Shown: positions 1 to 12,060, numbered from the stretch's first letter. The stretch: 16,605 nt of DNA from Poronia punctata (GCA_022579005.1 MU401907.1:1-16605), one strand, 5' to 3'. The notes: a model not told the origin generated them from the letters alone. Numbers and translations: made by a program.

Positions 1-2412
1 TTTATATAATTTTATGCTTATATAAATTTTTTTTTTATATTTTTTAAAGTTATAAAACTACTATTTATTAAACTTAATATTTTAAATAATAATAACCTTT
101 TTTATAGTAAGTATTTATACTTAATATATATTAAATACTATATATTTAACTATATATTTAATATATATATATAGCTTAGTTTTAAATTTTTGCTTATTTT
201 TATTAGCAAAATAATTTTGCTTTAATAAGTACGCCTTATATTTATAAGCTACTATTTTTATTTAGTTAAGTTAAGTATTACTTATTAGTACTTTGCTTAT
301 TAATAGTATATATTAATAAAAGTAGTAATTAAACTAGGTATTAAGCTTTTTTAAAAAGCTTATATTATTATATACTTTAAATAAGCTTTAATTATATAAC
401 TATATAGCAGCTTTAGTAGTTTTAAGCTATAGCTTAATTAAAAAGCTTATATTATATAATATAGTTTTAGCTTTTTTTATAACTTTTTTATATGCTTATT
501 TAGCTACTTTAATTAGTTTTTTTATATACTTTAGTAGTATTTTAATTTTAATTTTTTTTTTTATACTATAGTTAATAACGTATTTATTTATTAATTATAA
601 TTACTGCTTATTTATTATTATAATAAAATAATACTATTATAAGCTTATAGTAATGCTATACTTAACTTTTAAATATAACAATTTTAATAAAAACTTTTTA
701 CTAAGTTTTGCGCTATATTATAAAAGTATATAATAATTTAAAGTATTTATTTTTAAAAATAATTAACTAAAATGTTTTATTATATTTTTTATTATAGTTA
801 AAAAGATTTTAATATACTTTTTAAAACAAATACTTAGCGCGTTACTTTAAAGTTTTTTAAAAGATTACTTTTAATATATAGTTAATTATATAACTTTTAT
901 ACTTAATATATAATATTTTTTAAATTTTTATATTTTTTACCTTATAAGCTAAAGCTTTTAATACTTTAGCTTTTAAGTACTTAAATTTAATATACTATAA
1001 TGTTTTATTATTTTTTTATAGTTTTAAAAGGTTGCTTAAAAGTTAAAATGCTTGCTTAATAGTAGCTATTACTAAATTAGCAATATTTATTATAAACTTT
1101 TTTATATAATTAGTGCTTATTATAAAATATAATTTAAAGTAAAAAAAAAAAAATTTATATTAAAAAAAAATTAAATTATACTTATATTATAGTTTTTTAA
1201 CTATAATGTTATATTTAATTATTTTAAAGCATAATATATAATTTAAGCTATAGTACTAAATTTTTTTATTTTTAAGTTTACCTTTTAATATAATATTAAT
1301 ATAAAAACTTTTTATAAAATAAATATTTTTAAGCACTAAATTATTTTTTTTTTTTTTTTTTTTTAGTATTAAGTATATTTTAAATAGTTTTGTATCTTTT
1401 TTTTTAAATTAAAAAACAAAATATATTAGCTTTAACCTAGTTATTTTTAGTTAAAATAAATAATTTTATATTAAGTAGCTTTATATAGTTTATTAAATAT
1501 ATAACGCTATAGTTATTAAAAATAGTGCTATTTAATAATACGTGCTTATTTATACTAATAGTAGTATATATTTTATAAAAATATTTTAAGTGCTGCTAAC
1601 TATAGTAAAATTAATAACTATATAAATTATATTATATAGTAGCTATATTTTTTTTTAAACTTAAAAAATTATTTAAGCCTTTATTGCTAAATAATAATTT
1701 TTTAGTAAAGCTTAGCACTTTTAATTTTTTTTTTTAATTTTATTATATAGCTTACTTTACTTATTACTTTAATAGTATTATTATATAGTTTTAAGTTTAT
1801 TATTAGTTATTTTTAATAGCTAGTTAAAAGCGTAAGATTTAGTTATTATAAACCAGTATTAAGCGTACTTATTAAGCTTTTAAAAATATTTTGCTAATTT
1901 TTTATAAAAACATTTATATAATTTATGTTTTTTTTTTTTTAAACTTTTTAAAAAATAAGCTTTTTAAGCTACTTTTAGCAATAGTAAATATAGCTATATA
2001 TTTTACTTTTTTTTTAACTAGTATTTAATTACTAAGTTAGCTATAAGCTAATTTATTTTTTTTATTATAAAAAAAAGTTTACTTTTTGCTTGCTTATAAA
2101 AATTTTTTTTTTTTTTTTATATAGTTTACTTTAGTTAAAGTTTTAGCTAAAGTATATATAATAAACTTTTAACTATAAGTAGCTTTTTAACTTTTTTAAA
2201 CTTATAGTTAAGCGCTTTATAATAAACTATAGTTTATTTTTTATATTATTTATTAAACTTAATATTGCTTTTTTTAGCTTTTATAAAAACTTTTTAATAT
2301 TGCTTTTAAGCAATAAAATAATAGTTAACTTTATAAAATATAATAATATTATATAATATTTTAACTTAGTTTTAAAACGTTAGCTAGCTACTTTTTATTT
2401 ATATTATATTAA
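1..2412. other. Unassigned AT-rich mutated sequence, probably an older transposon relic
   Basis: No intact gene is visible. Stop codons interrupt all six frames. The + strand is T-rich (many runs of 8-20 T, for example near 1343-1364 and 2102-2118), whereas element A, which starts near 2413, is A-rich on its + coding strand. In element B the coding strand is also the A-rich one, so any old gene here was probably on the - strand. The - strand reading of 1800-1920 and 1400-1560 gives stretches that could be retroelement gag and protease, but too weakly to call. The G/C that survives is mostly GC, AC and GT dinucleotides, as elsewhere in the window. Confidence 0.4.
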
Positions 2413-2720
2413 TGTTAGAATCCTTTTTAATACCCTTAACCTTATTAACTACATTAGGACTATTAAAACGTAAATATCTTATAAACATAAATATTTGGTT
2501 TTTTATATATTTGTTATAAATTGCGTTAAACTTACTTTATTAAAGAAGTATATGCGCAGTGTACATATATAGTATATAACTAGTATATAAAAAGTATGCG
2601 TTTTTTACGTATTAAATATATAAAGTATATATATTTCTTTTATATTGCTAATAAGTTTTAATTAATTAAAAACCTTTATAGCTATATAAGACTTGCTAAA
2701 AAAAGTCTTTATAACTTTTT
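2413..2720 (+). repeat. Candidate 5' LTR of element A (right edge uncertain)
   Basis: A start TGTTAGAATCC at 2413 fits the TG end of a copia LTR. The block to about 2640 keeps more CC, GG and GA than its surroundings. It contains a TATA-like TATATAAAA around 2584-2592 that could be the LTR promoter. Base composition changes from T-rich to A-rich across it. The partner LTR lies beyond the window, so neither the length nor the flanking duplication (ATTAA at 2408-2412 would be the left copy) can be confirmed. No primer-binding site was recognised. Confidence 0.35.
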
Positions 2721-2749
2721 TTTTCTTTTTATTAATTAAGTTAACATAG

Positions 2750-5458
2750 TATTATAAATAATAACATATTATAATTATATTAACTTTTAGCTAAACTAAT
2801 ACTAATTAGTAGTTAAATTAGCAACTATAAAAAAGCAAAGTTTAAAAATAAAAACTATTGTTGCACTTACTCTTTACTTAATTTAAGGTTGCTTTAGCTT
2901 TATATTGCTTTTAAAACTTACTATATTTAAGTAAGTAACAAATAAAAAATCTAACTTAAATTGTTGTATAACTACTTAAAAAAATAAAATAAGTAAAAAA
3001 AGCATATGCTAAATTATAGTAAGCGTTTTATAAGTTATATACTAATAAAATAAAAAATAGTAAACATTTTTACTACCTTTAACTTATAGCTAATCTAAAA
3101 ACTAATTAGTATTAATTTATAATAGCATTATTATTATATAACTTTAGTTTATTTTTAAAAAAAAATCTAAAAAACTAACTATATTAAAAATTGCAACATA
3201 TATAGCAGTTAGTACTACTTTATTTTAAAAACGCTTTTAATAATAACTTAAATTAAGTTAAAATTTTTAAAAAAACAAGCATAGTTATTTATTTATTAAA
3301 AAAGCATATTATTTTTAAAAAATAGGGTATAAAAAAACTTAACTTTAAAATACTAGCAAAAAATAAGCTAAATATGTACGTTTTATATAAAATAACTAAG
3401 TATATATATATATAGCTTAATAGTAAAGATTTTTTATAAGCTATTTAAAAAGATTTTAAAAAATAAACACGCTAGCATTTTAATAATATAGTATATATAG
3501 TACAACGTTTATTATTATTAGTACTATAGTAAAAAGGCATTAACTATAGCTTAATTTAAAGCTATAATATAATAAGCAATAACTTGCTTACTATTATAAA
3601 TAATAACGTAATTATTAGCAAAGCTTAGTACTTTTTTTATATATTTTTAATTAAAAAATAAGAACTTAGTTTAACTTTTATATTTACTAATAAAAAGATT
3701 GCAAGCTAAAATACGTTTAAACCTAAAACATATTTTAAAGTACTAGTAACTAACTAAAAAGCTTAAGCTTTATAAGCTTTTTAAGCTTTTTAAAGCATTT
3801 AATTTACTTTTTAACTTTTTTTAACTTTTTAAGCATTATAAGCTATTTAAGCTATATATGCTTTATATACTTTTAAGCGCTTATAGCTAGTAAATCTTTT
3901 ACTTGCTAACAAGCTTATTACGCTTTAATAGCAAGCTGCTTTTATTTAAGCTATTAAATATAAAAACGTTTTAACTTTATACTTAAATTTGCAAAAATTT
4001 AATTATATTTTGCTTTATAATTTACTTTTAATACGTTTAATAAACAATACTTTTTTTACTTTTAAAAAGATTACTATATTTATAAAAATATAGCAAAAAA
4101 ACTAAAATTATATAAGCAAGCTTTATAACTTATTATATAATAAAGCATAAATTTTTATTAATATATGCTGCTAAATTAAAATAATAAAAAATTAATATTA
4201 AGCTATATTTTTAATAATTTTTAATAAACGTGCTAAGCAGTACTTTATATAGCAAATTAGCTTTAATAAATTATAAATAAAAATATATTTTAAGTTAAAT
4301 TTACATTTTAACAATATTATAAATTAGTTTTAATACTTTACTAATTAAATAATAATTATATATTAAAACATTTATAAAAAAAACTTAAATAAAACTTTTA
4401 TAAAAGCTTTTAACTTTATAATTAATAAGATTATAAAAGCTTAGCAAGTACTTAGCACTATATATTAAAGTAAAATTTACTTAGTAATAAACGTAGTACG
4501 CGCATATAAAAGTATATTTAAGTTTAATATAGCACTTATTTACTAAAAGCTAACGTTTAAAAGTTTATTTTTTAACTTTTAAGCATATTTATAAGTAGCA
4601 AATAATAATAAAAGCAATATTGCATTTTATATAAATTATAAATATAATAATTATAGTTATAATAAAAACAATTTAATACTATATTGCTTTAGTTTTAAAA
4701 GTAAATTAAACTTATTAAAGCAAAAGTATAAGTATTTTATATATAAAAAAAATAGTTATTTTTTAACTAATTATTTAATTAAAAAACAACGTAAAATAAA
4801 ACGTTAGTTTTTTATTATATATAAAACAATTTATAGCTATAAACTAAATATTAAAATATTTTTTTAATATTTAATAAATATAAAAAGTATTTTTAAAACT
4901 GTTTTAAATTTAAACTATAAACAAAATAAAATTAATAATAAAATAGCAAAAAAATTTACTTAATTTTTAATAAACGCTATATATATATATTGCGTTATAA
5001 GCAAAAATATATAACAATTTAAAGCTAAAACGCTAGCAAATTAATTTGTTTTAAAAAATCTATATAAAGTAAAATACTAAAGCAAATTATAAAATATAAG
5101 TGCTTTTAATTATTTAATAGTTAAAAAAGCGCAATTAAAAGCATATTTACGCTTAAATTTAAAAGTAAATATAATATAAAAATTAAGTAAAGTTTATATT
5201 AAATTTAGTAGTAGCAATATTATTAAAAATATTAGCATAATTTAAATATAAAACCTTTTTAAAATAACTACGTATTATATTTTAAATATGCTTACCTTTT
5301 TTTTATTTTTGCTGCGCAACGCTAATTACGTTAGTGCTTATTTTAATAATACTAAAAATATTATTATTTAAAGCAATAATAATATAATACTAGTTATTTA
5401 TAAATAAAAATATTTATTTTTTAATACATACTTTAGCAAAATAACTATATATTTTATT
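2750..5458 (+). pseudogene. Element A gag and protease remnant
   Basis: This is the A-rich stretch between the candidate LTR and the integrase, where gag and protease lie in copia-type elements. Gag (about 2750-4900) is not recognisable by motif and no zinc knuckle was found. From about 5190 to 5458, the frame used by the downstream integrase reads as the protease-to-integrase linker of the fungal family: residues like KFSSSN then ITTYYILNMLTFFLFLL, then SAYFNNTKN, after allowing C-to-T and G-to-A changes. It is broken by TAA stops that could all be former CAA. No start codon can be assigned. The linker match is good by eye; the gag assignment rests on position only. Confidence 0.5.
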
Positions 5459-6622
5459 AAAACTAAGTTATACTAGCTTTATAAACAATTTAAGCACTTT
5501 AAAGCAGCAAAACTAAAGCAAATATTAACTATAGCAAGTTATAAAATAAATTATTTTATTTTAAAAAAAATTTAAAAATTTTGCTACTATTGCTAAATAT
5601 ATAACTTAGCGCTTAAACGTTTTAAATTTACTTTAAAAAATAACTATAAATTTAACTATAAAGTTATTGTTAATATAGTTTAAATTAATAAAAAACAAAT
5701 TTTTTATATTATTAATTTAGCTATATTATTTTAAGCTATAACTTTTATTTAAATAATAAAAGCATATAAAGCGTAAAATATACTTTATAAGTACTAAATT
5801 AACGTTTATTAAAAATTGCCTAATTATATAGTATATAACCTTAGTACTAACTTTGCTTTAAAAAAGTTTTAAATTAGTACTAAAATTATAAAAATTATAT
5901 ATAAAAAGATGCTTATTAAAGCATATTAAGCACTTAGCAAAATTAAACGCGCATATGCTTTTTTATACTACGCTTTTAATATAATTAAAAAAAAAATTAG
6001 CTATTAAAACAATAATAAATTAATTTTGCAAATAGCAATAAAAGCTTTTAATAATACTATAAAACTTAATAAACTAATACTTACTTTATTAATATTTAAT
6101 ACTTATTTATAAATTAATTATAATTTGCTACTATTACTTAAAATTATTTAGTATATAAAAGCTATTTAAAAAGCTATAAAAGCTATTTAAAATAAAAAAG
6201 TAAAAGCAAACATATTACGTATGCTTAATATTTAAAATAGCTTTAATTTACTTTTTATTTTTACTTTTTTTTTATAAAGTAAAGTTTTTATTTAGCAAAA
6301 AAAGCAAAAATAAAATAGTTTTTTTAAAGTTTAAGTAATTAAAAGCAAAAACGTTATTATTAATATAGTTAATAAACTAATAAAGTTTTATTATATATAA
6401 GTAAAACTATATTAACACGCAAACAAATTTTTAATAAACATAAACTAAACTAATTATAAAGCAAGTATAAATTAAAATATACCTTTAGTAAAAATAAAAA
6501 ACTTATAACCTTTTATTACTTTAATAGTTATTTGCTGCTTTTATAAAAAACTAAAAAAAAGCAAAACAATAATTATTATATTGCAATACTTTTTAATAAT
6601 ATAATTTAAGTATATAATAGTA
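5459..6622 (+). pseudogene. Element A integrase (H2C2 zinc motif, D,D(35)E core, GPY/F-like tail), broken by stops and by element B
   Basis: Integrase joins retrotransposon cDNA to the chromosome. One reading phase (codons starting at 5459, 5462 and so on) stays aligned for over 1.1 kb without an indel. A zinc motif is visible: His at 5495, a second His mutated to Tyr at 5540, and Cys at 5582 and 5591 (FCYYC). Catalytic residues are inferred at 5672 (VIVNIV, Asp now AAT), 5837 (VYNLSTNFA, Asp now AAC) and 5945 (Glu now AAA in KIKRAYA). The last two are 36 codons apart, giving D,D(35)E. A tail like IKFRSTVVKPYY follows at 6380-6412. All stops are TAA or TAG, as expected from Gln or Trp codons. 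The frame runs into element B at 6622 and resumes at 16209. Confidence 0.85.
6618..6622. repeat. Target-site duplication, left copy (TAGTA)
   Basis: TAGTA lies directly before the left LTR of element B. The same five bases follow the right LTR at 16204-16208. Five bases is the usual copia duplication length. Removing B with one copy restores the codon phase of element A, which supports a real duplication over chance in AT-rich DNA. Confidence 0.75.
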
Positions 6623-6913
6623 TTTAATAATAAGTTGCAGCAAACAAAGTAAATTAGGATAGGTGCAAAGCATTAAAAGTAAAACTATACGCTTAAAAAT
6701 ATAATATAATTAACTATAATTTATAAAAGTATTTAACTAGGTTTAAAATGCTTTATATATTTTTAGTACCTTTTAGGTATAGGTATATATTATATAATAG
6801 TTTAAAATATGCGCAGCGTATTTTACCTTATTTAAAATAAGGTTACTATATACTTAGTTACTTAAAGTACTTTTAATACTTTTAAATCTAGGTTATATAC
6901 TTTATTTATTATA
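6623..6913 (-). repeat. 3' LTR of element B
   Basis: It aligns without gaps to 15913-16203 (offset 9,290). By eye they differ at about 35 of 291 positions, every one a C/T or G/A transition. On the - strand the LTR begins TATAAT where the other copy has TGTAAC, so the TG end has mutated to TA. A hairpin-forming sequence lies at 6825-6843 and the LTR holds many ACCT/AGGT half-sites. This copy keeps more G/C in its left half (6634-6776), while the other keeps more in its right half. Confidence 0.9.
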
Positions 6914-6915
6914 TA

Positions 6916-6925
6916 CCCTTTATTT
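6916..6925 (-). other. Polypurine tract of element B
   Basis: The - strand reads AAATAAAGGG, then TA, then the start of the 3' LTR. A purine run at this place primes plus-strand cDNA synthesis in LTR retrotransposons. It fixes the - strand orientation together with the primer-binding site at the other end. One T interrupts the run. Confidence 0.6.
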
Positions 6926-7044
6926 AAAGCTAACTATTATAAATAGCTTTAAATGTTAACTAGCAAGATAATATAAGTAAACAAAAGAAAATTGTTATAA
7001 ATAAAATAATAATATTAGCGTATATAAACTAATTTTTAAATACG

Positions 7045-7160
7045 TTTGCATATTTAAAATGTATTATAATAATTATAAAGTGCTAGTAATTATATAAATG
7101 CTAGCGATTTTTAAGTTTTTTTTAAATATAAGTGCATATTTAAAAATGTATTATAATATA
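7045..7160 (+). repeat. Pair of ~27-bp direct repeats 86 bp apart
   Basis: TGCATATTTAAAATGTATT begins at 7048 and recurs at 7134 with one extra A; similarity continues through TATAATA. It lies just inside the 3' end of element B. A second small repeat, AGTACCTT twice, follows at about 7190-7204. These may be remnants of a small insertion or of a duplicated 3' untranslated stretch. No function can be assigned. Confidence 0.45.
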
Positions 7161-8365
7161 TAGTAATTAAAATAAGTTAAAGTAATTAAGTACCTTAGTA
7201 CCTTATTGTTTATATAGGCTTATAAATATATTAAATATACTTATATTTAAACTAAGTACTTTTAAGTATTTTATATTATATTATAGTACTTAGTTACGTT
7301 TATTATTTATTTACTTTGCTTGCACTAATACTTTTATAAGCTTAAATACTTTTTTAAATTTTTTAACTTTTTTTTTTTTATATCTTTGCTTTTATATTTT
7401 TTTATTTTGCATACTTATTACTACTTCTTAGCGTATAAGCATTAGTTTTTAATTAATTTTTAAAGTATTTAAAACGTTGTTATGCTTTTTAATTACAAAG
7501 TAAGTAATGCGCGCATTCCTTTTTTTATTTAATGCTTGCTACGCTATTTTATAGTATATAATATAAAATTTAAACTTATTTTTAGTATATAAATAGTTTA
7601 TTAATTAAAAAAAAAGTTTTAAGTTATAGCTAAGCATACAAATATAAACTTTAATATAAAAAATCCTACTGCCTTTTTAGCTTAAGCTTATATAAAAAAC
7701 TTTTATAGCATAAGCAAGCATAACTTAGCTCTTATAATACTTTATTATAAAAAAAATAAAGCTAATATACTTACAAGCTTTTTTATATTACTTATAATGC
7801 TTATTTAACTTATTTTAATTGCAAGTTTGCTTTTATTAAAGCATTTTATGCTTATATTTAATACAGTTCTTAGCTTACTGTTTAAAAAAAAGCAAAACTA
7901 GTTACGTTATAAAAAAAACTTTATAAAGCAAGTATTAAAAAACAAGCATTTTAACAATAATATAAATGCTTATTTAAAAGTTGCTACTATTAATTAAACT
8001 TTTATAGTAAAAGCTAATAAGTATTTAAATAATAATTTTAATACTTATAAAAAAGTTATTACGCTTAAATAAGCTTTTAAAATGCTTATAGTTACTTTTT
8101 ATATTTTTTATATTAAAGTTTATAATTTACTATTTTTTTATATAACGCTTATGCTTTTTTTAATAGCAAAAGTTGCTTTTAGTATAGTATTTATATATAA
8201 TGCCTTTGCTAGCATAAACGCTACTTATGCTTTAAAACGTACTAAATAGCAAGCAAAGCGTATAGCTTAGTTACCTATTTCTTTACTATTTAATTTATTA
8301 AGTAAAAGTAATCTTATAATATATTATATTTGTTAACGTTAGCAAAATAATATAAAAAAAGCTAT

Positions 8366-8575
8366 TAGCAAGCAGCTTAAAAATACTATAAATAAAAATG
8401 TTGCTAGCAAGCAACTAAATAATATTGCAAATACTTTTATACTTTTGCTTAAAGCGTTAGTTGCTAGCAAGCAACTTAAACATATTATAAATACTTTTAT
8501 ACTTTTGCTTAAAGTATAAGTTGCTAGCAAGCAACTTAAAAATATTATAAATACTTTTTTTATTTTTGCTATAGT
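8366..8575 (+). repeat. 60-bp tandem repeat array, about 3.5 copies
   Basis: Units start at 8401, 8461 and 8521, with a partial, shorter copy before them (TAGCAAGCA at 8366) and decay after about 8575. Each unit begins TTGCTAGCAAGCAACT, which can fold as AGTTGCT-AGCA-AGCAACT. Differences between the full copies include transitions plus a few A/T changes. The 60-bp period keeps codon phase. The - strand reads in 20-residue units containing LSKSIK and has no stop over 8339-8530, but the strongly hydrophobic composition of that reading and the absence of a recognisable domain make a working gene unlikely. Confidence 0.8.
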
Positions 8576-9159
8576 ATTTTTTATAACACTTAATCTAGTT
8601 ATTAATTTCTTTACTGCACTAGTATAGCTAAATAAACTGCTAGTACTACAAACTTCTTAATTAGCTTTAAAAAGCAATAAAAAGCTTTAGCGTGCAAAAA
8701 AAATGCATACCTTGCTTTAGTTAGCATTATAAGCTACAACTTATTATATTTTTTAATTAAAAGCACGTTTTTTACTTTATATTTATTTTTATAATAAAAA
8801 TTATTATAAAAGTTTTATATAGTAAGTTAAAGCATTTTTAATTTATTATAATACTTGCTTTTTTATTTAACTATACTAATTTGCTTTTATTATATAGTTG
8901 CTTATTTTATTAAAAAGTTTTTTTTATACTAAAAAAAAAAGCTGTTGCTTAAAAGCTATAAAAAGCTTTTAAGCGTAATCTTTTTATTTCTAGTTAAAGT
9001 CCCCTTTTAAAGTTTCCCCTTTTTATATATATTGTTTTACTACGCGCTTTTAGCTTAGTAAAAAAAAGTTAAGTGCTAAAGCAATGCTTAAATACGTTAT
9101 TTAACGCTAGTTTAAATCTAGTACTTAATAAATAGCTATAAGTTTTGCAAACTGTTTTT

Positions 9160-9219
9160 AATACTTTTGCTTTTATTAGCTTTAGTTTAAATACTTTTGT
9201 TTTTATTAGCTTTAATTTT
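9160..9219 (+). repeat. 30-bp tandem repeat, two copies
   Basis: AATACTTTTGCTTTTATTAG at 9160 is followed 30 bases later, at 9190, by the same sequence with one C-to-T change. The - strand reads KANKNKSIQT KANKSKSIKN, two 10-residue units. The SKSIK word is shared with the 60-bp array 650 bp away, so both arrays may come from one repetitive coding region on the - strand. Confidence 0.65.
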
Positions 9220-10239
9220 AGTAAAAAAAGCAACAATAATAGTAATAATAATATTTAGTTTAACAAGTTTAATATAAACAAAAATCACATCTTATATTAT
9301 AATTATATAAAGCTATACACTTTAAATCAGCCTTTATATGCTAATAAAGCTATAATTAAAACGCTTGCTTTTTTTATTTATAAAAAAAAGTAAAAGGTTG
9401 TACTTAAATTATAACTAAGTACTTATTAAGATATTTTATATACTAATTATTTTTTAGCTACAATATGCAATTTTATTTGTTTATTTTTTAAAATTAGTTA
9501 TTATAATATAGCTAACTTAAATTACTATTTCTGCTTACATTATATTACTAGCTAAGCTTATTACCTGCTTCTTATTTAAATTATACTATACGCTAACGCT
9601 TTATTTAAAATGCTTAAAGTAAAAGTAACTGCTAAAAATTAAATAAGTATTTTACTTTTATTTTTAATACTTATAAGTGTTTAACTTTATTTTAAAAAGT
9701 AAAAAAATTATATAAGTATATTAATACTTTAAATAAGCGTTATAGTAATCTTTATTAGCGCATTATTTACTTTTATTTTAAAAAAAATGTTTAGCAGCAA
9801 GTATTTTTAAAAAAAATGCAAAATATTATATTTTAAATACTTAAGCTAAAAAGTTATAAAGTTAAAAACATAAAGCTTAATAAGCTTGTAGTAAACAATA
9901 AAAAGCTTATTTTAGCTTAAAATACTACTATTAGTTTTTAAAGTTTTAGCACTTTTTAGTAAAAAGCACGTAGTAATAGTTATAGTGCTTATAAAGCTTA
10001 TAATAATTAAAGTTAGTAGCATATTGCTAATGCTTAAGCAAAAAAAGTAAAAAAAAAAAGTAAAAAGTAAAAAAGCTTTTAAAAAAAATTAAATTAGTTT
10101 TATTTTACGCTTATTTATTATTTATTATTTTTAAATAATCTTGCTTAGCTAGTTTAAATATAAATATTAAAGTTTTATAACAAACTTTTAATGCTTACAC
10201 TTTTTTTTAATTAAAATATAATGCTTTACTACTTTTTAA

Positions 10240-12060
10240 AGTTAATTTTTTATTTTAAGTAGTAATATTAAAATTTGCTACAAGTTTAGTAGTAATTTAA
10301 AATGCTTAAACGCTTTTTAAAATAAGTTTTTAGTAAATTTGTTAGCTAGCATATTAACTATTATTATATACTTAATTTTAAATAAGCTTTTTTAATATTG
10401 CTTACATATTTATATATTTTATATATTAACATATTTTAATTAAGTACTAATATATTTTTTATTTTTTACTGCTAAGCAAATTGCTTATATATTATTAAAG
10501 TAAATTTTCTAGTCTTAGTTAAAATTAAGCTTTATATTAGCTATTAAACACTTTAGCGCTATAGCTTTTTTGCTTATTAGTTTTAAAACTATTAACTTTG
10601 CTTTTATAATAAAAATAAAAACTATATTTTATTAACATGCTTTTTAAGTAATTAAGCCTTCTTATAAACTTATTAAGTATTTATAAAAAAATTGCTATAT
10701 TTTTAAATTATTAGCAAAAAACGCATTTTTTGCTATTACTAGTGCTTATAAGCTACTAAAAAAATAGTTTATTACTATTTTTAGCTTTTTAATATAATAT
10801 AAATACTTAATAACTTAATTTACTATAACTAAATACTTTAAACTTAAATTAGTTAAAAACCTTAATAAAAGTAATATAGCATATAATACGTTTGCTTTTA
10901 TTATAATTACTATATATATAATTAATTTTATACGCTTTTAATATGCTTTAATTTGCGCTTTTGTTGCTGTGCTTTTAAACTTTTTTAATTTTTTATAAAA
11001 TAGTAGTATATATAGTATTTAGCTTTTATTAGCTAGATTATAATGCTTAGCTACTTTTTTAATATATTAGTTATATAGCAAAAAAATCGTTTTTTTTTTT
11101 TATCTTTTACTACCTTAATTTTAAAAAACTATATAATATCTTTTTAGTTTTTAATTTTATATGCTTATTTAATACTTTAAGTTACTTAAAACGCTTATAC
11201 TTTATATAACTTTAAGTATAGTACTAAAAAATTGTCTATATAAAAAACTACTAATATTTAGCAGTTTTTATTATAAAACAAGCAAAGTTTCTTTTTAAAA
11301 AATATAAAACTAAGTTTTATTAGTATGCTTAAAAATTCTTTATACTAAAAAAAAAGCAAGTCTTTTAAACTATACAATATTTTTAAAAGCAGCATAACCT
11401 TATTAAAATACTTTCTTATACTATTAAGCATATTATATACTACTAGCTTTTTACTTTTTTTACTTACATTAAAAAACGCGCTTTTAACATTATACTGTTT
11501 ACATTTAAAACTAAAGTAAGCTACTATTACTATAACTAGTTAAAAAGTTAAAGTAGCAAAAGTAGCTATATAAGTTAACTAAAAAGTATTAGTTACTTAT
11601 TAATTTCCTTTTATTACTAGTTTAGCTTTATAGTTTATAAAATACCTTTTTTTATTAAACTTATAAGCAAACACCTATTTTAATAGTAATAGCTTGCTTA
11701 TTATATTTTTATATAAAATATGTTTTATAACATTAAGTATAAGCATTTAATTTAGCTTTCTTTTTACGCTTTTTTTAAAATACTTTTTTAGCAAATACGT
11801 TATAAAGTTTTTTTAATACTTAAGTTTTAGCTTTACTAAGTTATTTTAATAAATTTTCTTTTTTAAAAAAGCACTTAAACGTTTTGCCTTTATTTACTTT
11901 ATTGCTACTATAAACATAGCGTATAAAGTCTTATATTTTTAATCCTCTTAGTAAATTACTTTTAATTAATTTAAAAAAAATGTTTTTAAAAAAAATTTTT
12001 AATACTTATTATTATTATTTAGTATTATAATTATATTTTTGCTATATATAAGTGTTGTAA
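10240..12060 (-). pseudogene. Element B reverse transcriptase and RNase H (copia type), degenerate
   Basis: This region encoded the enzymes that copy element RNA into DNA. Reading the - strand and allowing C-to-T and G-to-A change, copia motifs appear in order. VFAYKFNKKR and YKAKLVIKGN lie near 11600-11680. QYNVKSAFFN has its first catalytic Asp mutated to Asn at 11489-11491. An ALYGLRRSPLLW-like stretch is near 11345-11400. VVFYIDN, the YVDD box, is at 11231-11242, and DIIQFFKIKVVKD is at about 11101-11135. After a likely one-base shift near 10985-11035 come ATKAQIKAYQ, then the RNase H end: NAFFANNLK, KAKLIVLKL, HVDIQN-like YVNIQN, and a K-(F/L)-T-K end near 10330. A stop near 10240 ends the frame. 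Confidence 0.85.

Larger units (their letters stand above)
2413..6622 (+). mobile_element. Element A, left part: degenerate copia-type LTR retrotransposon
   Basis: This is the left part of a + strand retroelement: candidate LTR, gag/protease remnants, then zinc motif and integrase. It is interrupted at 6622 by element B and continues at 16204, where its reverse transcriptase begins. Integrase before reverse transcriptase is the Ty1/copia (Pseudoviridae-type) order. The integrase has a GPY/F-like tail and resembles a copia-type polyprotein family common in filamentous ascomycetes, recognised from memory. Many CAA, CAG and TGG codons now read TAA or TAG. The left boundary rests only on a TG-starting LTR-like sequence and a strand-composition switch; the right end is outside the window. 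Confidence 0.75.
6926..10239. other. Extra 3.3-kb segment between pol and 3' LTR of element B, unassigned
   Basis: Copia elements usually end soon after RNase H, but here about 3.3 kb separate the inferred pol stop near 10240 from the polypurine tract. I could not recognise a protein on either strand. The - strand gives lysine- and serine-rich readings with the repeated word SKSIK in the tandem repeats at 8400-8575 and 9160-9219. The + strand gives a lysine-rich stretch near 10035-10080. It could be an extra element gene in the sense of pol, a captured host fragment, or a further nested transposon whose ends I did not find. Repeat units of 60 and 30 bp, both multiples of three, suggest former coding DNA. 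Confidence 0.5.

Noticed and set aside
1400..1560. A - strand reading with HVLLNST, resembling a copia protease active site (LLDSGAT).
   Set aside because: The Gly after Asp-Ser is missing and the flanking match is weak. It remains only a hint that 1-2412 is another element.
2691..2709. Small inverted repeat AGACT...AGTCT near the candidate LTR end, possibly a terminator.
   Set aside because: A five-base stem is expected by chance in this composition, and there is no bacterial context.
8339..8530. A 63-codon stop-free frame on the - strand inside the 60-bp array.
   Set aside because: It exists because the repeat unit is 60 bp and lacks a stop in that phase. The product is a hydrophobic repeat with no domain and no flanking gene signals, so I do not call it a gene.
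9780..10100. A + strand lysine-rich reading with KKVKKKSKK, like a DNA-transposon transposase tail or nuclear localisation signal.
   Set aside because: A-rich runs give lysine in any frame, no catalytic motif was found upstream, and no terminal inverted repeats were seen.
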